Origin: Hyparrhenia diplandra
Taxonomy: Eukaryota > Streptophyta > Magnoliopsida > Poales > Poaceae
NCBI GenBank assembly: GCA_015847255.1
Contig: JADLZK010008794.1
Coordinates: forward strand, 186,001-250,000
DNA: 64,000 nt
Direction: 5' to 3'
Made by a program: the position numbers and the translations under genes. Below are positions 1-11,110 of this stretch, piece after piece (position 1 is the first letter of the stretch; every line of letters starts with the position of its first letter). The notes beneath the pieces are model-generated. The model had not been told where the DNA came from, did no database searches, and saw only the letters and a list, made by a program, of their open reading frames with translations.

Positions 1-1022
1 ATGGCCCGTCCCACTTTGCTTGGAGTTTTCCAACCGTTGATGCATTTGGTTTTCATTTTAGTACTAGGTCTCCATTAGCAATGTTCTTTTTCTGCACTTT
101 GTTGTCTCTCCATTTCTTTGTCTGCTGTTGGTACTTGACAATGTTGTCAACAGCTTCCAATCTTGTTTCCTCAACTGTTTCCCTGGCGTATTCCTCATCT
201 TTGGCCAGTGTTTGCTTCATGACACAGAGGCTCTAGTGTTTTACCTCTTCTGGGAGCATTGCTTCTTCCCCGTATAAGAGTTTGAAAGGGGTGTGTCTTG
301 CTGTTCTTGATACGGTTGTGTTATGTGACCAGATGACCTTTGGCAATTCGTCAACCCATTTTCCTTTGCGGAGGTTAAATAGTGTTTTTGAGATTGCCGA
401 GAAGACTATGCCATTGGCTCTTTCCACTGCGCCATTGGATTCTGGGTGGTATACGGACACGAAGGCTATCTTTGTGCCCATTTGTTTACAAAACTCTCTG
501 AATTTTTCCGAGTCGAACTGTTTGTCTTTGTCCACGGTGACCATTCTTAATACTCCAAATCTGCAGATGATGTTTGCCAGAAGAACTTCTTAATTGCTTC
601 AGATGTGATGGCCGCTAGGGGCTTGGCCTCAATCCATCCGGTGAAGTACTCCACCGCCACCACCGCGAACTGTTTCCCCTTGGGAAGTTGGTAGTGGTCC
701 TACTAGGTCAATTCCCCATCTTGGCAACGGCCATGTTGGTGGAATTTGTGCGTGATGCCGAAGGTTTTCCTTGGTGAGGTGAAAAATTTTGACAAGCTTC
801 GCGGGTTTTGACAATGCTACGGCGTCTCTTTGATTTGAGTTGGCCAATAGAATCCTTGTCCGATGGCCTTCGCAGAGCGCCCTTGGCCGATGTGAGAGCT
901 ACAAATTCGAGTGGATCTCTTGGAGTAGCTCTGCGCCTTCGCTTTGAGAGATACATTTCAACATTGGTTGGACTACTCCTTTCTTGTACAGGTTGCCATC
1001 TACTATTGTGTAGTTTCGGCAT
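1..1022 (-). pseudogene. Integrase region of the Tat-lineage element
   Basis: Several minus-strand frames together give a retroviral-type integrase. The end of the zinc-binding region and the core entry (WPLPRWGIDLVGPLP) lie at about 630-850. The core itself lies at 233-544, with YHPESNGAVERANG and HNTTVSRTARHTPFKLLYGEEA, where the E of VERAN is the expected third acidic residue. A C-terminal stretch ending in KWDGP runs down to position 1. The reading frame changes near 540-630 and around 700-850, so no single intact product is encoded. It would have inserted the cDNA of this element. The gene continues off the window. Confidence 0.88.
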
Positions 1023-1310
1023 GCACCGGCTTTGTTCTTCTTTGCCTCCGCTTCGTCTTACGGGTAGCTAATGTTCCGAGGTTGTTGATTAAAGTCTTCA
1101 CCTTCTACTAGCATAATTGTCTTGAAAACCTTGGTTATTTCTTTCTTTGGGTAGCTAATGTTGTTTGAGTCCGTGGCTGGTTTATGAGAGATCTTTGTAG
1201 AAAGTGCCTTCCAAACCAGCGAGAGGTTATTTCTTCTTTGCTTTTGCACGTCCGCCTCTTTGTTTTGTTCCCGGGAATGAATTTATTTGTGAATCCACGG
1301 AATCTTCGCT

Positions 1311-1640
1311 CTAAGCCTCGACAACCGCTAGGTAATTGACTAGCTCGGGCTCTCTACGGCCATGCACTCTTTCTCTACTTGGCCTACTATGAGCATTGAA
1401 TGTGTCCTTACCTCCACGACCTTCGCCCCATGGGCTTTTGCTTTTGTGAGTCCTAGGATTAGCCCCTCGTACTCTGCAGTGTTGTTGGTTGCTTGAAATT
1501 CTAGCCGTGTTGCAAACTTTGCTCTGATGCCTGATGGTGACATTAGAACTGCGGAGGCTCCAGCCCATTCTGCCCCCAAGCGCCATCTATGAAAACTGTC
1601 CACAACTGTGATGCAGGCGGGGACCTGTCTTGTGCTAGCG
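1311..1640 (-). pseudogene. Second (archaeal-type) RNase H domain of the Tat-lineage element
   Basis: Two overlapping minus-strand frames encode TVFIDGAWGQNG, then NNTAEYEGLILGLTKAKAHG, then THSMLIVGQVEKEC. The first aspartate (FIDGA) and the glutamate (AEYEG) of the RNase H active site are visible. The position that is normally aspartate in this family (D-S-x-L-V) reads histidine here (THSML), so catalysis is probably lost. A frameshift near 1545-1600 separates the first block from the rest. The domain lies between the normal RNase H and integrase, which is the reason for the Tat assignment. Confidence 0.8.
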
Positions 1641-2018
1641 GGGTCCAGTCCACTACAAAGTCTGCTAGTGCTTGAGATTTTATCGCTGATCTGTGTACAT
1701 ATGCGATCTCAAATTGAGAGAGCTCCGCTGCCCACTTGCCTATTCTTCCAGAAGCTTCTTTGTTTCTAAGGACCTCACCTAGGGGTTGTGATGTTGGTAC
1801 TGTGATTTTATGCGCTTGGAAATAATGCTTTAGTTTTCTTGAGGCTGTAAGCACGGTGTATGCAATTTTCTCATCTCTGAGTAGTTTATTTTTGCTCCTG
1901 CTAGTGCCTCCGAGACATAGTACACAGGTAGCTGTACCAGATGATTGGCTTCCATCTTTTCCTAGACTAGAACTGCGCTCACTGCATGATCGGAGGCTGC
2001 TACGTATAGTAGTAATGG
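1640..2018 (-). pseudogene. RNase H domain of the Tat-lineage element (distal part)
   Basis: A minus-strand frame gives the usual gypsy RNase H tail: an EKIAYTVLTASRKLKHYF-type block, then IGKWAAELSQFEIAYVHR and QALADFVVDW. The beginning of the domain is in another frame (ASDHAVSAVLV at about 1960-2010). The polyprotein is cut at 2023 by element A and resumes at 11111 with the end of RT, so the insertion lies in the RT/RNase H connection. The reading sense is continuous across the junction once the insert and one target-site copy are ignored. Confidence 0.8.
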
Positions 2019-2023
2019 GGCCT

Positions 2024-3808
2024 TGTTGATATTTCTTACACGATCCCAATTAGGACGACGAAAGAAATATATATGGGATATCTATCTAATCATGTTAGCT
2101 TGGATATGGGATTAACCTCATGATCCAACAAAGCGGAGTTAAGCGGTGTTAGTAGTGGGATGTAACTTAGCAACATTATCCATAGTGGAGTTAATCTCAC
2201 CAGGATATGTACTCAAGGTATACCACTCATTTCTAGGCATTACCTATACACTAGTCTGTCACCCTAGCAATAACGCTAAGAAATACGGGGTATGGTATTC
2301 TTGATTGGCCTTGATAAAAGAATGAACATGATATCTCGCAAGCGCCACGAGATAGAAATACCAATTGTAGCACTTCACTTGGGGAGTAATCCGGTATCGT
2401 ATTTATATTTTACCACGGGGAAGGGAGTCTATGGAAAGGTAGAGAGGAAAGATGTCTAAAGATTTATATATTGTGATTTAATTATGAGATCATCCACTTC
2501 ACAAGTAGTATAATGCAGAGTTGCCATAAGTATCTAACATTACTCAACAGGATAAGTCACGGGATAAAGATAAATATATAATTGATAATTACCCAAGTCT
2601 AAGATCATTAAGCTACTAGAATCATACAAGAAATTAGCATGTTATAAATTAGACTAGAATGAATATTCCTAAGATACCCCTAATCATACATGTCAATGAA
2701 TACTACAATTAGTGCAATACATCTAGCTATCATGGCAAGGTTGGATTACTTCTACACATGGCAAGCATTACCAATGACAAATAAGGACGAAACTTATCCA
2801 CCACCGTAATCTAACTCGACTTGTCCAACATTCGGAGGGTGGACTACAAAGGACTCAACAGGACTGTCACTCCCGTGATCTACCACACGACCCGAATGTA
2901 GGGTGCAATTGCGAGATAAACGTTGTATAAACACCACGTTTACACATTGCTTATCACCCACATAGTGATCATCTATATGGATGCTATACAATTCCATGCA
3001 TAAAATATAAAGCAATCTTACTAAACTAAATATATAATCATAGCAAGCATAAACACATATCAATAAGAACATGATAATTATAAAGATCAAAGCCATAACA
3101 ATTGTATTCTAGATATAAGAGTACTTACAGATTGAATACAAGAGAGAAGTCTCAAGAACGATCCTTGCTACTTCTTGACTAATCGGGAACTCAAGATGAA
3201 CTTGATCTTCAACTAGAACTAGTTAGATAGCTAATGACTACTAGTATGAACTAGAGCTTATGTCTAGACTTGGCTGGACTTGATGGGTATGAGTTGATAA
3301 TGAAGTTGATATGAAATTGTTATGAGCTTCGTGGTCGGTGGTCTTCTTATATAGTACCCGTCGATGAACGTCAACCCTTGGATCAAACCGACCTTGAACA
3401 ACGGTGTAGAAACAACCTCAATGTCGGTGGTAAACCGACCCTAGGAAGGAGAGGCCGACGGGGGGTGGCCCACCGGCGCCGCCGGGGTGGATGGTGGTGA
3501 CCGCTTGGGGTGGCTTGCCACCTTGGCTTCCCGTTTCTTCTCTCCGTCCTCGGTGTCTTCTAGAATGTTTTAGTCCACTTTTCGGGTTGAATTGATTCAC
3601 GGACAAGTTTGGTCTTGATAAGTCTTGTATATTCGGAACCTTCTCCATCTTTCTCTACATTTATCTATTAGGTCCCCGCAAAGTCACGTAATACCAAAAA
3701 CTCGTGGAATTATGTTAGTTAGACCCCTAGACTTATGTTTTGTCTTTAACTTTAGCCCTTAATTCATGTTTTTAAACTTGTATTTTTATGCTTTAGTAGG
3801 TGTCAACA
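2024..3808 (-). repeat. 3' LTR of element A (left copy)
   Basis: This 1785-bp direct repeat matches 9328-11110. It is bounded by TG and CA. The differences from the right LTR cluster at 2315-2420, 2885-2930 and 3180-3700, and mostly fall on CAG, CTG or CCG positions of the right copy (see findings). The open frame at 2794-3096 is AT-rich LTR sequence, not a gene. Confidence 0.93.
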
Positions 3809-3826
3809 AGCTTCCCCAAGCTTACC
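3809..3826 (-). other. Polypurine tract of element A
   Basis: Directly beside the left LTR the minus strand reads GTAAGCTTGGGGAAGCT. That is a purine-rich plus-strand primer in the right place and orientation for a minus-strand element. Element B has a closely similar tract (GCGTAAGCTTGGGGGAGTT) at its own 3' LTR. Confidence 0.75.
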
Positions 3827-6150
3827 TCTTGCTAGTCTCTTAGCAAGACACAAAATATTATAAACTACTAACTTGGATCGGGGAGTTGCTACAACGCTAT
3901 CACACCCTTAAAGTACACATGCTTTCAAACAAAATTTCTCTCGAGAAAAAGATAAACTTTTCAAATTTTATTTATTTAATTATCTTGTAGGACTTTTTAT
4001 CTTTTTCTGTAATCTTTGGTAATTGAAAGATAGAACGATCAAATCAAGCACTAAATCTCAAACTCTTTTGTTCAACTGTCCTTCCGAGTTTTTGCTAATT
4101 TTTAAATAAAACTCAAAGTTCCTCAAGTATGACTCTCTCTAATCTCTCATTTATGGTATTTGTGGATCCTCTCTTTAGGCAATAATATAACGTTTGCCTT
4201 ACTCTCATAGTATAATAATATTTTAACTAAGGCAATAGCTTACTATGCCTTTATCTCTCTTACCTAATATCTAAAGCTTATATATGTAGAGCTCATAGGT
4301 AGGAGAAAAATAATTTATTTTCTTACTAAGCATATATTGTAAATTCAAGCAATGGATCCAAAGATACAAGTCACACCGATCAAGTGGTGCATGTGTATGG
4401 TGGATAGGAATATAAATGATATGGAATGTAGTAAAGTATGAAGTGAATAGAATATGATGGGAAATCTTACTTTTTCTCCTTTTAGGAATCTTCTCTCTTT
4501 TATAATTTTGTAGAGAACCTGGGTTGTATCTCTTTTTTTTTCTTTCTTTTCTTTTTTTTTTTTAATCAAGAGAGGTGGACTCTGCTTTGGCCCTCGGACT
4601 TGTGTCCATTATTTCCTCTCTTATAAAGATGTGGGTTCTCTTGACCCTCGGACACTTGTCCATTATTCATCTTTATTTTTAGAGATGTGGGCTCTACTCG
4701 CCCTCGAACACTTGTTTATTTTTCATCTCTTTTATTTAGGGAGGTAGGTTCTACTGCTTCGTAGGACTTTTGTCCATTTTTCATCTCCCTTTTCTTTTTA
4801 AAGATACACAACCCAGATCTCTTTTTGCAATAACTTTTGAGAGGTATAAATATAATGGAGCTTTTGTAAGATATTGGCTAGCAATGAATGGGTGGATAGG
4901 TATAGTAAATATTTTTGGTTGCTCTCCCTGAGATAGGAGTAGAACATTTTTGTTGGCTAGAGTGAGTGGATGATAGTAAAATGAATAGAATGAGTGGAGT
5001 GTACATGATCAAGCATGACAAGTTTCTAAGGGTCGACAAAGATTGAACAAACTCAATGCAAAGCAAGCAGCCTATATATATATATATCTATATATTTATT
5101 TTTCAAAAGATTTTCCTAATCTAAATAGCATGTATATCTGGTGTGTATATGGTAGGAGGTTCACAATCTTGTCACACAGGAACTTATCATGTGATTTTTC
5201 AATTTTCGAAATATAAATCTCCGTAAATCTAGTGTCACTAGGAGTAAGATCAAATAGTACCTCAGATTTTCATATATCATATATCTGTCAATCACCTAGA
5301 CTTTTTAGAGCAAACATTTGCAACTCATATGTTTTAAGTTTCAAAGTAAAAATTTATTTTGCAAATGGAGCTTTGAGAGAAATTAAGCTTGAAAGCTAGG
5401 TACTAGAAAAGTATAACAACGGAGCAACTATTCATCATCTCCTTGTTGACAAATTTTAGGTTCCTTTTAGTTGAGCAAAGTAAACTTTAGTGTGCACTCT
5501 CTCAATCCTTTTATTCTCACTCAAACAAAAGACTATATAAACTATATAAAACTAAACTCTTATTAAACTTTCTAACAAAATATTTAACTAATAATAGATA
5601 TAGGTAATAAGATACTTATTCGGATAATCGGGGGTTTGCAATCCCCAAGCTAGATTGAAGTGTGGTCTTCAATGTTGAAGTTGAGGTAGTTGGCATCAAG
5701 TGACGCTGAACATATATCTTCTTCTCTTAAAATCTGTAATCTTCAAAATAGACAACAAAGCTAGTGGAACTTGGTTAAGTATTAGAGGTTAGCCACATTG
5801 CATAGGTTGTGCGGGATTATTTTTAGATTTTTATTTTCCAAATTTTTATTTGATTTTCATATGTAAAATAAGATAAAATATTGATACACCTTTATTTTAT
5901 TTTTATGCCACCACAACAAATAGCATAGAGGTGTTTAGTCTCTAAGATATTAGCATGGGGCTTAAAGGTTTTCACAAAACAAAAGATAAAATATTTTTGT
6001 TGTTTTCGAATGCACATATATGATATTAAAAAGATAAAAATGATATGGAGGATAATATGCAATACGAGGATTTAAATATGGATAACTTACCGACTTACCT
6101 TTCGGCGAGGATTCGGTGTTTTAGAGTCCTCGAGCAAGACTCCAAATTCT
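3827..6150. other. Non-coding 3' region of element A
   Basis: About 2.3 kb of AT-rich sequence between protease and the polypurine tract. I find no conserved protein. It holds a pyrimidine tract at 4530-4565, a tandem repeat at 4569-4795, and a short TA-rich run near 5073-5095. The corresponding region of element B carries an extra ORF that is absent here. Confidence 0.6.
4569..4795. repeat. Four-copy tandem repeat, about 55 bp
   Basis: Four diverged copies of a unit containing GGTTCTCTTGACCCTCGGAC followed by ACTTGTCCATTATTCATCT start near 4569, 4623, 4676 and 4732. Divergence between units is substantial, so the array is old. A rearranged relative of the unit (GTATGGGCTACC ... ACATTTGTCCATC) lies at about 28600-28725 in the same relative place in element B. 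The repeat is therefore a shared feature of both families' 3' region. Confidence 0.6.
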
Positions 6151-6439
6151 GCTCTTTACTCCCATGGTACATCGGTGATCACAATTGGTGGTACCGATGA
6201 TTCTCTGTCTCTTCGATGATGTTTTGGGAGATGTCTTCTTCTTCCTCCATCTTTTGGATGATGTACTCTTCTTTGAAGTAGTTGTTGTTTCTTTTTTTTC
6301 GTAGAGGTAGTAGGTGTAAGAGCTTTAGCTTCTTCACTCTCCTTTGCTTCTTCTATTAAATTCTTCATCCATCTTCTATTATGATGGCGACGAGCTGTCC
6401 GGTTTTTTCCCTAGGATTTGTATATTCATTATAGCTATT

Positions 6440-6790
6440 AAAGTAAACACATACCTTCTCTTTAGGAAATTGGAAATGAATCTCTCCCTGTATGGATGTA
6501 AATGATTGCACGAGTAGTGTTGAGAAACGGTCTCCCAAGCACTAGTGGAGGATCTACTTCTCTTCCCATGTCCATGACTACAAAGTCGGTGAGAACATAG
6601 TGGTCCTTAATCTTGACTGGTACATTCTTGGCAATTCCTTGGGGAACCCTATAGGATTGGTCTGCGCCATCCGTAGTTTGCACAAATGTTGGTTGCAATG
6701 GTAATTTTCCAAATAATAATTCATATGTAGCCTTTGCCATTATGTTAACACCAGATCCAATATCGCAATATGTGTTATAGAAAGTTAAGC
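6440..6790 (-). pseudogene. Aspartic protease module 2 of element A
   Basis: The minus strand encodes CDIGSGVNIMAKATYELLFG and then GIAKNVPVKIKDHY, DFVVMDMG and LVLGRPFLNTTRAIIYI. The DIGS motif replaces the D-(L/T)-G-A/S usually found in retroelement proteases. The LGRPFL block is the family's typical C-terminal signature. It lies downstream of another protease module (6870-7460), so the element carries two in tandem. Upstream the frame closes quickly, so it is not clearly expressed. Confidence 0.72.
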
Positions 6791-6869
6791 ATTGAATAGA
6801 ACATGCTATAGTAGGAGTACTGGATCATCTTCTTTGACGAAGCATTCGATATTCAAGTAAATGGTCATT

Positions 6870-7460
6870 ATAAGATGTTGTTTTATTTACTACCATTACC
6901 TTTGTTGGCTGTGCCATCTTGTTCTTGTTCGATTCTCGATTCCTCCTTCTATTTTGATTGTAATTCTCCATCTTTGATTCTACAATATATTGATTAGTAT
7001 TCGTGGAATAAGTAAGGGAGTTTTGTACCTTGTCTTTGAAAGTGAATTTCTCCTTCTTCCCTTTGATATTGAAAACAATCTTCCCCTTTGTCTGCGTAGA
7101 TGATAGCTCTAGCCGAGCATAAGAATGGTCTACCCAATATGATTGTTGCTCTTTCATTTCTTCCGGTGTCTACCACTTTGTGAAGTCTGCGGCACGTAAG
7201 AGCCTCGATTCCCACACACACGTCTTCAAGGATTCCCTCGGGATAACAAAATGATTGATCTCGCAATTTTGCAAGCACATATTCGTTTTCCAAAGTAGTT
7301 CACTACCATAAATCTTTTTATAAATTACCTTTGGTAATATGTTGACGCTTGAGCCAAAATCACGAGAGAGCATTGTCGAATGTGTGTTGTCCAATCTTGA
7401 TTGTGATGACCGGTCTTCCGGATCTTCCTTTTTAGGTGGCATTGAGTCATCCAACCAACA
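6870..7460 (-). pseudogene. Aspartic protease module 1 of element A
   Basis: Three overlapping minus-strand frames give, in order, RDFGSSVNILPKVIYKKIYG (active-site DFGS in place of DLGA), then PEGILEDVCVGI, ATIILGRPFLCSARAIIYAD and KIVFNIKGKKEKFTF. The frames shift at about 7290 and 7150, so it is broken. It follows gag on the minus strand, as expected for Gag-Pro elements. Confidence 0.75.
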
Positions 7461-7559
7461 ACTTCCCGAGGTCTCTCTATAGTAACGACCTGCATTATAA
7501 ATATCGACAAGGTTTGCGGTTTCTAATTCTTAGGCTGCCGGGACGCTTTCTGGTGTGGT

Positions 7560-8930
7560 TAGTGGAGCAGATAACCGAGAAATCTGAGATTCTATCATTT
7601 TATTAAAAGCGTCTTTGATTCTTTATAGCTGAAGAAAAGCTTTCTAAACGAGTATTGATAAGTTCAAGAGCTTTATCATTAGTTGCTATCTTTCTTGACA
7701 GATTCTCCATGGTCTTACCTTGGTTAACAACAAGATCTCTTAAAGAAGGTTGATAAGTATTAAAATTGTTACCTGGATTATTACCTTGGTAATTTCCTTG
7801 ATAGTTACCTTGATAGTTGGGCCTCTGTTGATTCCAACCTTGATTCTGTTGAGGATGGAAATTATTGTTGTTATTGATAAAGTTAATGTCCTCCGAGTTT
7901 ACGGACAATTCCTTCAAGTGTGGCCTAAGTTTTCACATTCTTCACATGTCATATGTGAGTCTTGAATTTGCATAACTGCTCTGGGTTGAAGATCTCTATC
8001 TTCTAGCTTCTTCATGATAAGGTCCATTTTAGCAGATAGCATATCTACTTCTTTTAACTGGTGCATTCCCCTCTTGTGAGTTTGACGTTCTTCACTCCAA
8101 CCTTGGTTGGAAGCCATCTTCTCCACAAGTTCAGTGGCACGACTTAATGTAAGTGATAAGAAAGCACCACCAGCTGCGGCATCCATAGTTTCACGAGCCT
8201 TTGGGAATAAGCCCATGATAGAAAGTTTGCATCAATAGCCACTTCTCCATCCCATGGTGTGGACATTCTGAAATATAATCTTGAAAACGCTCCCATGCTT
8301 GAGGGACTGATTCATCATCTTTGTTGTTGAAAATTGGATATCTTCCCCTTAAGGCATTTGTCTTACCCACAGGAAAGAACTTAGCAAGAAAGGCTGTAGA
8401 ACATATATCCCATGTAGTATTCTTATCTTTGGTAGCATAAAACCATTGCTTGGCCCTTCCCAAAAAGTGAGAATGGAAAGAGGCGGAGCAATACGGCATC
8501 TTCGGCACGTCCTTCATAGTGAATGTGCCGCAAATCTCCGAAAGTGTTGGAGATGAGCACTAGCATCTTCATGTGCCTTTCCACAAAATTGATTTGCTTG
8601 CACCATATTAATGAGCCCCGGCTTAAGCTCAAAGCCTTTGTCTCCAACCTCTACCTTCGGACCAACAAGAATGTTTTCCGTGGTAGGAGCTGAAAATTCA
8701 CGAAGTGTCTTGGTTGCCATAGCTTCAAATTGAGATGTCAAGTCTTTAGTAACTTGATTTACTTCGATTCAGTAGGTCTTGAATTATCGGACAAAGATGA
8801 TGATGATGATGATGATAACGTAGGTGCTTTGGGGTTTGTCGAGTTTTGCTTTGGCCACCCCGATTAATTTTTCAGGATCTTCAACAAAATTATCTCGGAA
8901 GATTATTATTCATACATATATTTTCCTGCA
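7560..8930 (-). pseudogene. gag of element A, frameshifted
   Basis: On the minus strand, about five short frames add up to an Athila-type gag. There is an N-terminal part with a serine run (the GAT microsatellite at 8797-8818). Then come PGLINMVQANQFCGKAHED, LRLFPFSLFGKGQA, FLAKFFPVGKTNALRGR, ERFQDYISECPHHGMEKW and MDAAAGGAFLSLTL. A zinc knuckle starting CEECENLGH follows, and then a glutamine/asparagine-rich tail. A stop interrupts the knuckle. The product would package element RNA. The frame is lost at several points, so this copy cannot make a full Gag as written. Confidence 0.85.
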
Positions 8931-9301
8931 TAAGATAAAAACAAAATAAAGAACAGGGGGGTGAACTTTGTTTGAGTATGTGATAATGGGTTCTCAATGC
9001 ATTAGGTGATGTAAAGGGATCTCTCTTGTTTCCTTTATATGATGTATTTATAGGATTTTTGGCTAGCACCCTTTCTAACTAATAAGTCAGAAACAATACC
9101 AACTTAATAGGAATAACACTGTCTAAGTTTTAGCTAATACCCTCCCAAACTAAGATAGCTGGAAAGAAACACTAGAAAAACTTTTGAAGTTTTGGAAACA
9201 CATTTTCAAAGATAGAAAGATTGACTATGCTCTCCCAAACTAGGAAAGTTTTGAAAAACAAAGCCAAGATAAAATTTATTTTCTCTAAATAGACTACGCC
9301 T

Positions 9302-9319
9302 TCCCCGGCAACGGCGCCA
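9302..9319 (-). other. Primer-binding site of element A (tRNA-Asp)
   Basis: The plus strand reads TCCCCGGCAACGGCGCCA, identical to the 3' end of plant tRNA-Asp(GUC) including CCA. It lies 8 bp from the right LTR. This fixes the right LTR as the 5' LTR and the element as minus-strand. Confidence 0.88.
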
Positions 9320-9327
9320 GAAATGCT

Positions 9328-11110
9328 TGTTGATATTTCTTACACGATCCCAATTAGGACGGCGAAAGAAATATATATGGGATATCTATCTAATCATGTT
9401 AGCTTGGATATGGGATTAACCTCATGATCCAACAAAGCGGAGTTAAGCGGTGTTAGTAGTGGGATGTAACTTAGCAACATTATCCATAGTGGAGTTAATC
9501 TCACCAGGATATGTACTCAAGGTATACCACTCATTTCTAGGCATTACCTATACACTAGTCTGTCACCCTAGCAATAACGCTAAGAAATGCGGGGTATGGT
9601 ATTCTTGATTGGCCTTGATAAAAGAATGAACATGATATCTGCAAGCGCACAGATAGAAATACCAATTGTAGCACTTCACCGGGAGTAATCCAGGTATCGT
9701 ATTTATATTTTACCACAGGGAAGGGAGTCTATGGAAAGGTAGAGAGGAAAGATGTCTAAAGATTTATATATTGTGATTTAATTATGAGATCATCCACTTC
9801 ACAGTAGTATAATGCAGAGTTGCCATAAGTATCTAACATTACTCAACAGGATAAGTCACAGGATAAAGATAAATATATAATTGATAATTACCCAAGTCTA
9901 AGATCATTAAGCTACTAGAATCATACAAGAAATTAGCATGTTATAAATTAGACTAGAATGAATATTCCTAAGATACCCCTAATCATACATGTCAATGAAT
10001 ACTACAATTAGTGCAATACATCTAGCTATCATGGCAAGGTTGGATTACTTCTACACATGGCAAGCATTACCAATGACAAATAAGGACGAAACTTATCCAC
10101 CACCGTAATCTAACTCGACTTGTCCAACATTCGGAGGGTGGACTACAAAGGACTCAACAGGACTGTCACTCCCGTGATCTACCACACGACCCGGAATGTA
10201 GGGTGCAATTGCAGATAAACGTTGTATAAACACCACGTTTACACATTGCTTATCACCCACATAGTGATCATCTATATGGATGCTATACAATTCCATGCAT
10301 AAAATATAAAGCAATCTTACTAAACTAAATATATAATCATAGCAAGCATAAACACATATCAATAAGAACATGATAATTATAAAGATCAAAGCCATAACAA
10401 TTGTATTCTAGATATAAGAGTACTTACAGATTGAATACAAGAGAGAAGTCTCAAGAACGATCCTTGCTACTTCTTGACTAATCAGGAACTCAAGATGAAC
10501 TTGATCTTCAACTAGAACTAGTTAGATAGCTAATGACTACTAGTATGAACTAGAGCTTATGTCTAGACTTGCATTTTGGACTTGATGGGTATGAGTTGAT
10601 AATGAAGTTGATATGAAATTGTTATGAGCCTCGTGGTCATTTGGTCTTCTTATATAGTACCCGTCGATGAACGTTAACCCTTGGATCAAACCGACCTTGA
10701 ACAACGGCGTAGAAACAACCTCAATGTCGGTGGTAAACCGACCTAGGAAGGAGAGGCTGACAGGGGTGGCCCACCTGGCGGCCGCCAGGGTGGATGGTGG
10801 CGACCGCCAGGGTGGCTTGCCACCTTGGCTTCCCGTTTCTTCTCCTGTCCTCTGGTGTCTTCTAGAATGTTTTAGTCCACTTTTCGGGTTGAATTGATTC
10901 ACGGACAAGTTTGGTCTTGATAAGTCTTGTATATTTTGGAACCTTCTCCATCTTTCTCTGCATTTATCTATTAGGTCCCTGCAAAGTCACAGAATACCAA
11001 AACTCGTGGAATTATGTTAGTTAGACCCCTAGACTTATGTTTTGTCGTTGACTTTAGCCCTTAATTCATGTTTTTAAACTTGTATTTTTATGCTTTAGTA
11101 GGTGTCAACA
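9328..11110 (-). repeat. 5' LTR of element A (right copy)
   Basis: This 1783-bp LTR is the partner of 2024-3808. It begins TGTTGATATTTC, ends GTCAACA and is followed by GGCGT. It contains the hairpin TATCTG-CAAGCGCA-CAGATA at 9636-9655. It keeps CAG and CTG where the left copy shows CG-type variants. Confidence 0.93.

Larger units (their letters stand above)
2024..11110 (-). mobile_element. Athila-like LTR retrotransposon A, complete but lacking RT and integrase
   Basis: Two long direct repeats (2024-3808 and 9328-11110) begin TGTTGATATTTCTTACACG and end GTCAACA. They enclose, on the minus strand, a tRNA-Asp primer site, degenerate gag, two aspartic-protease modules, and a long non-coding 3' part with a purine tract beside the left LTR. 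I see no reverse transcriptase, RNase H or integrase, so it is non-autonomous (gag-pro only). The flanks read GGCCT on the left and GGCGT on the right, a 5-bp target duplication with one mismatch, inside the Tat element's polyprotein. The Athila-like label rests on the gag and protease sequence style and on similarity to element B. Confidence 0.9.

Noticed and set aside
2794..3096. 100-codon frames in both LTRs of element A (also 10093-10395)
   Set aside because: They are LTR sequence with hydrophobic AT-driven composition, and the same frame appears in both copies only because the LTRs are duplicates.
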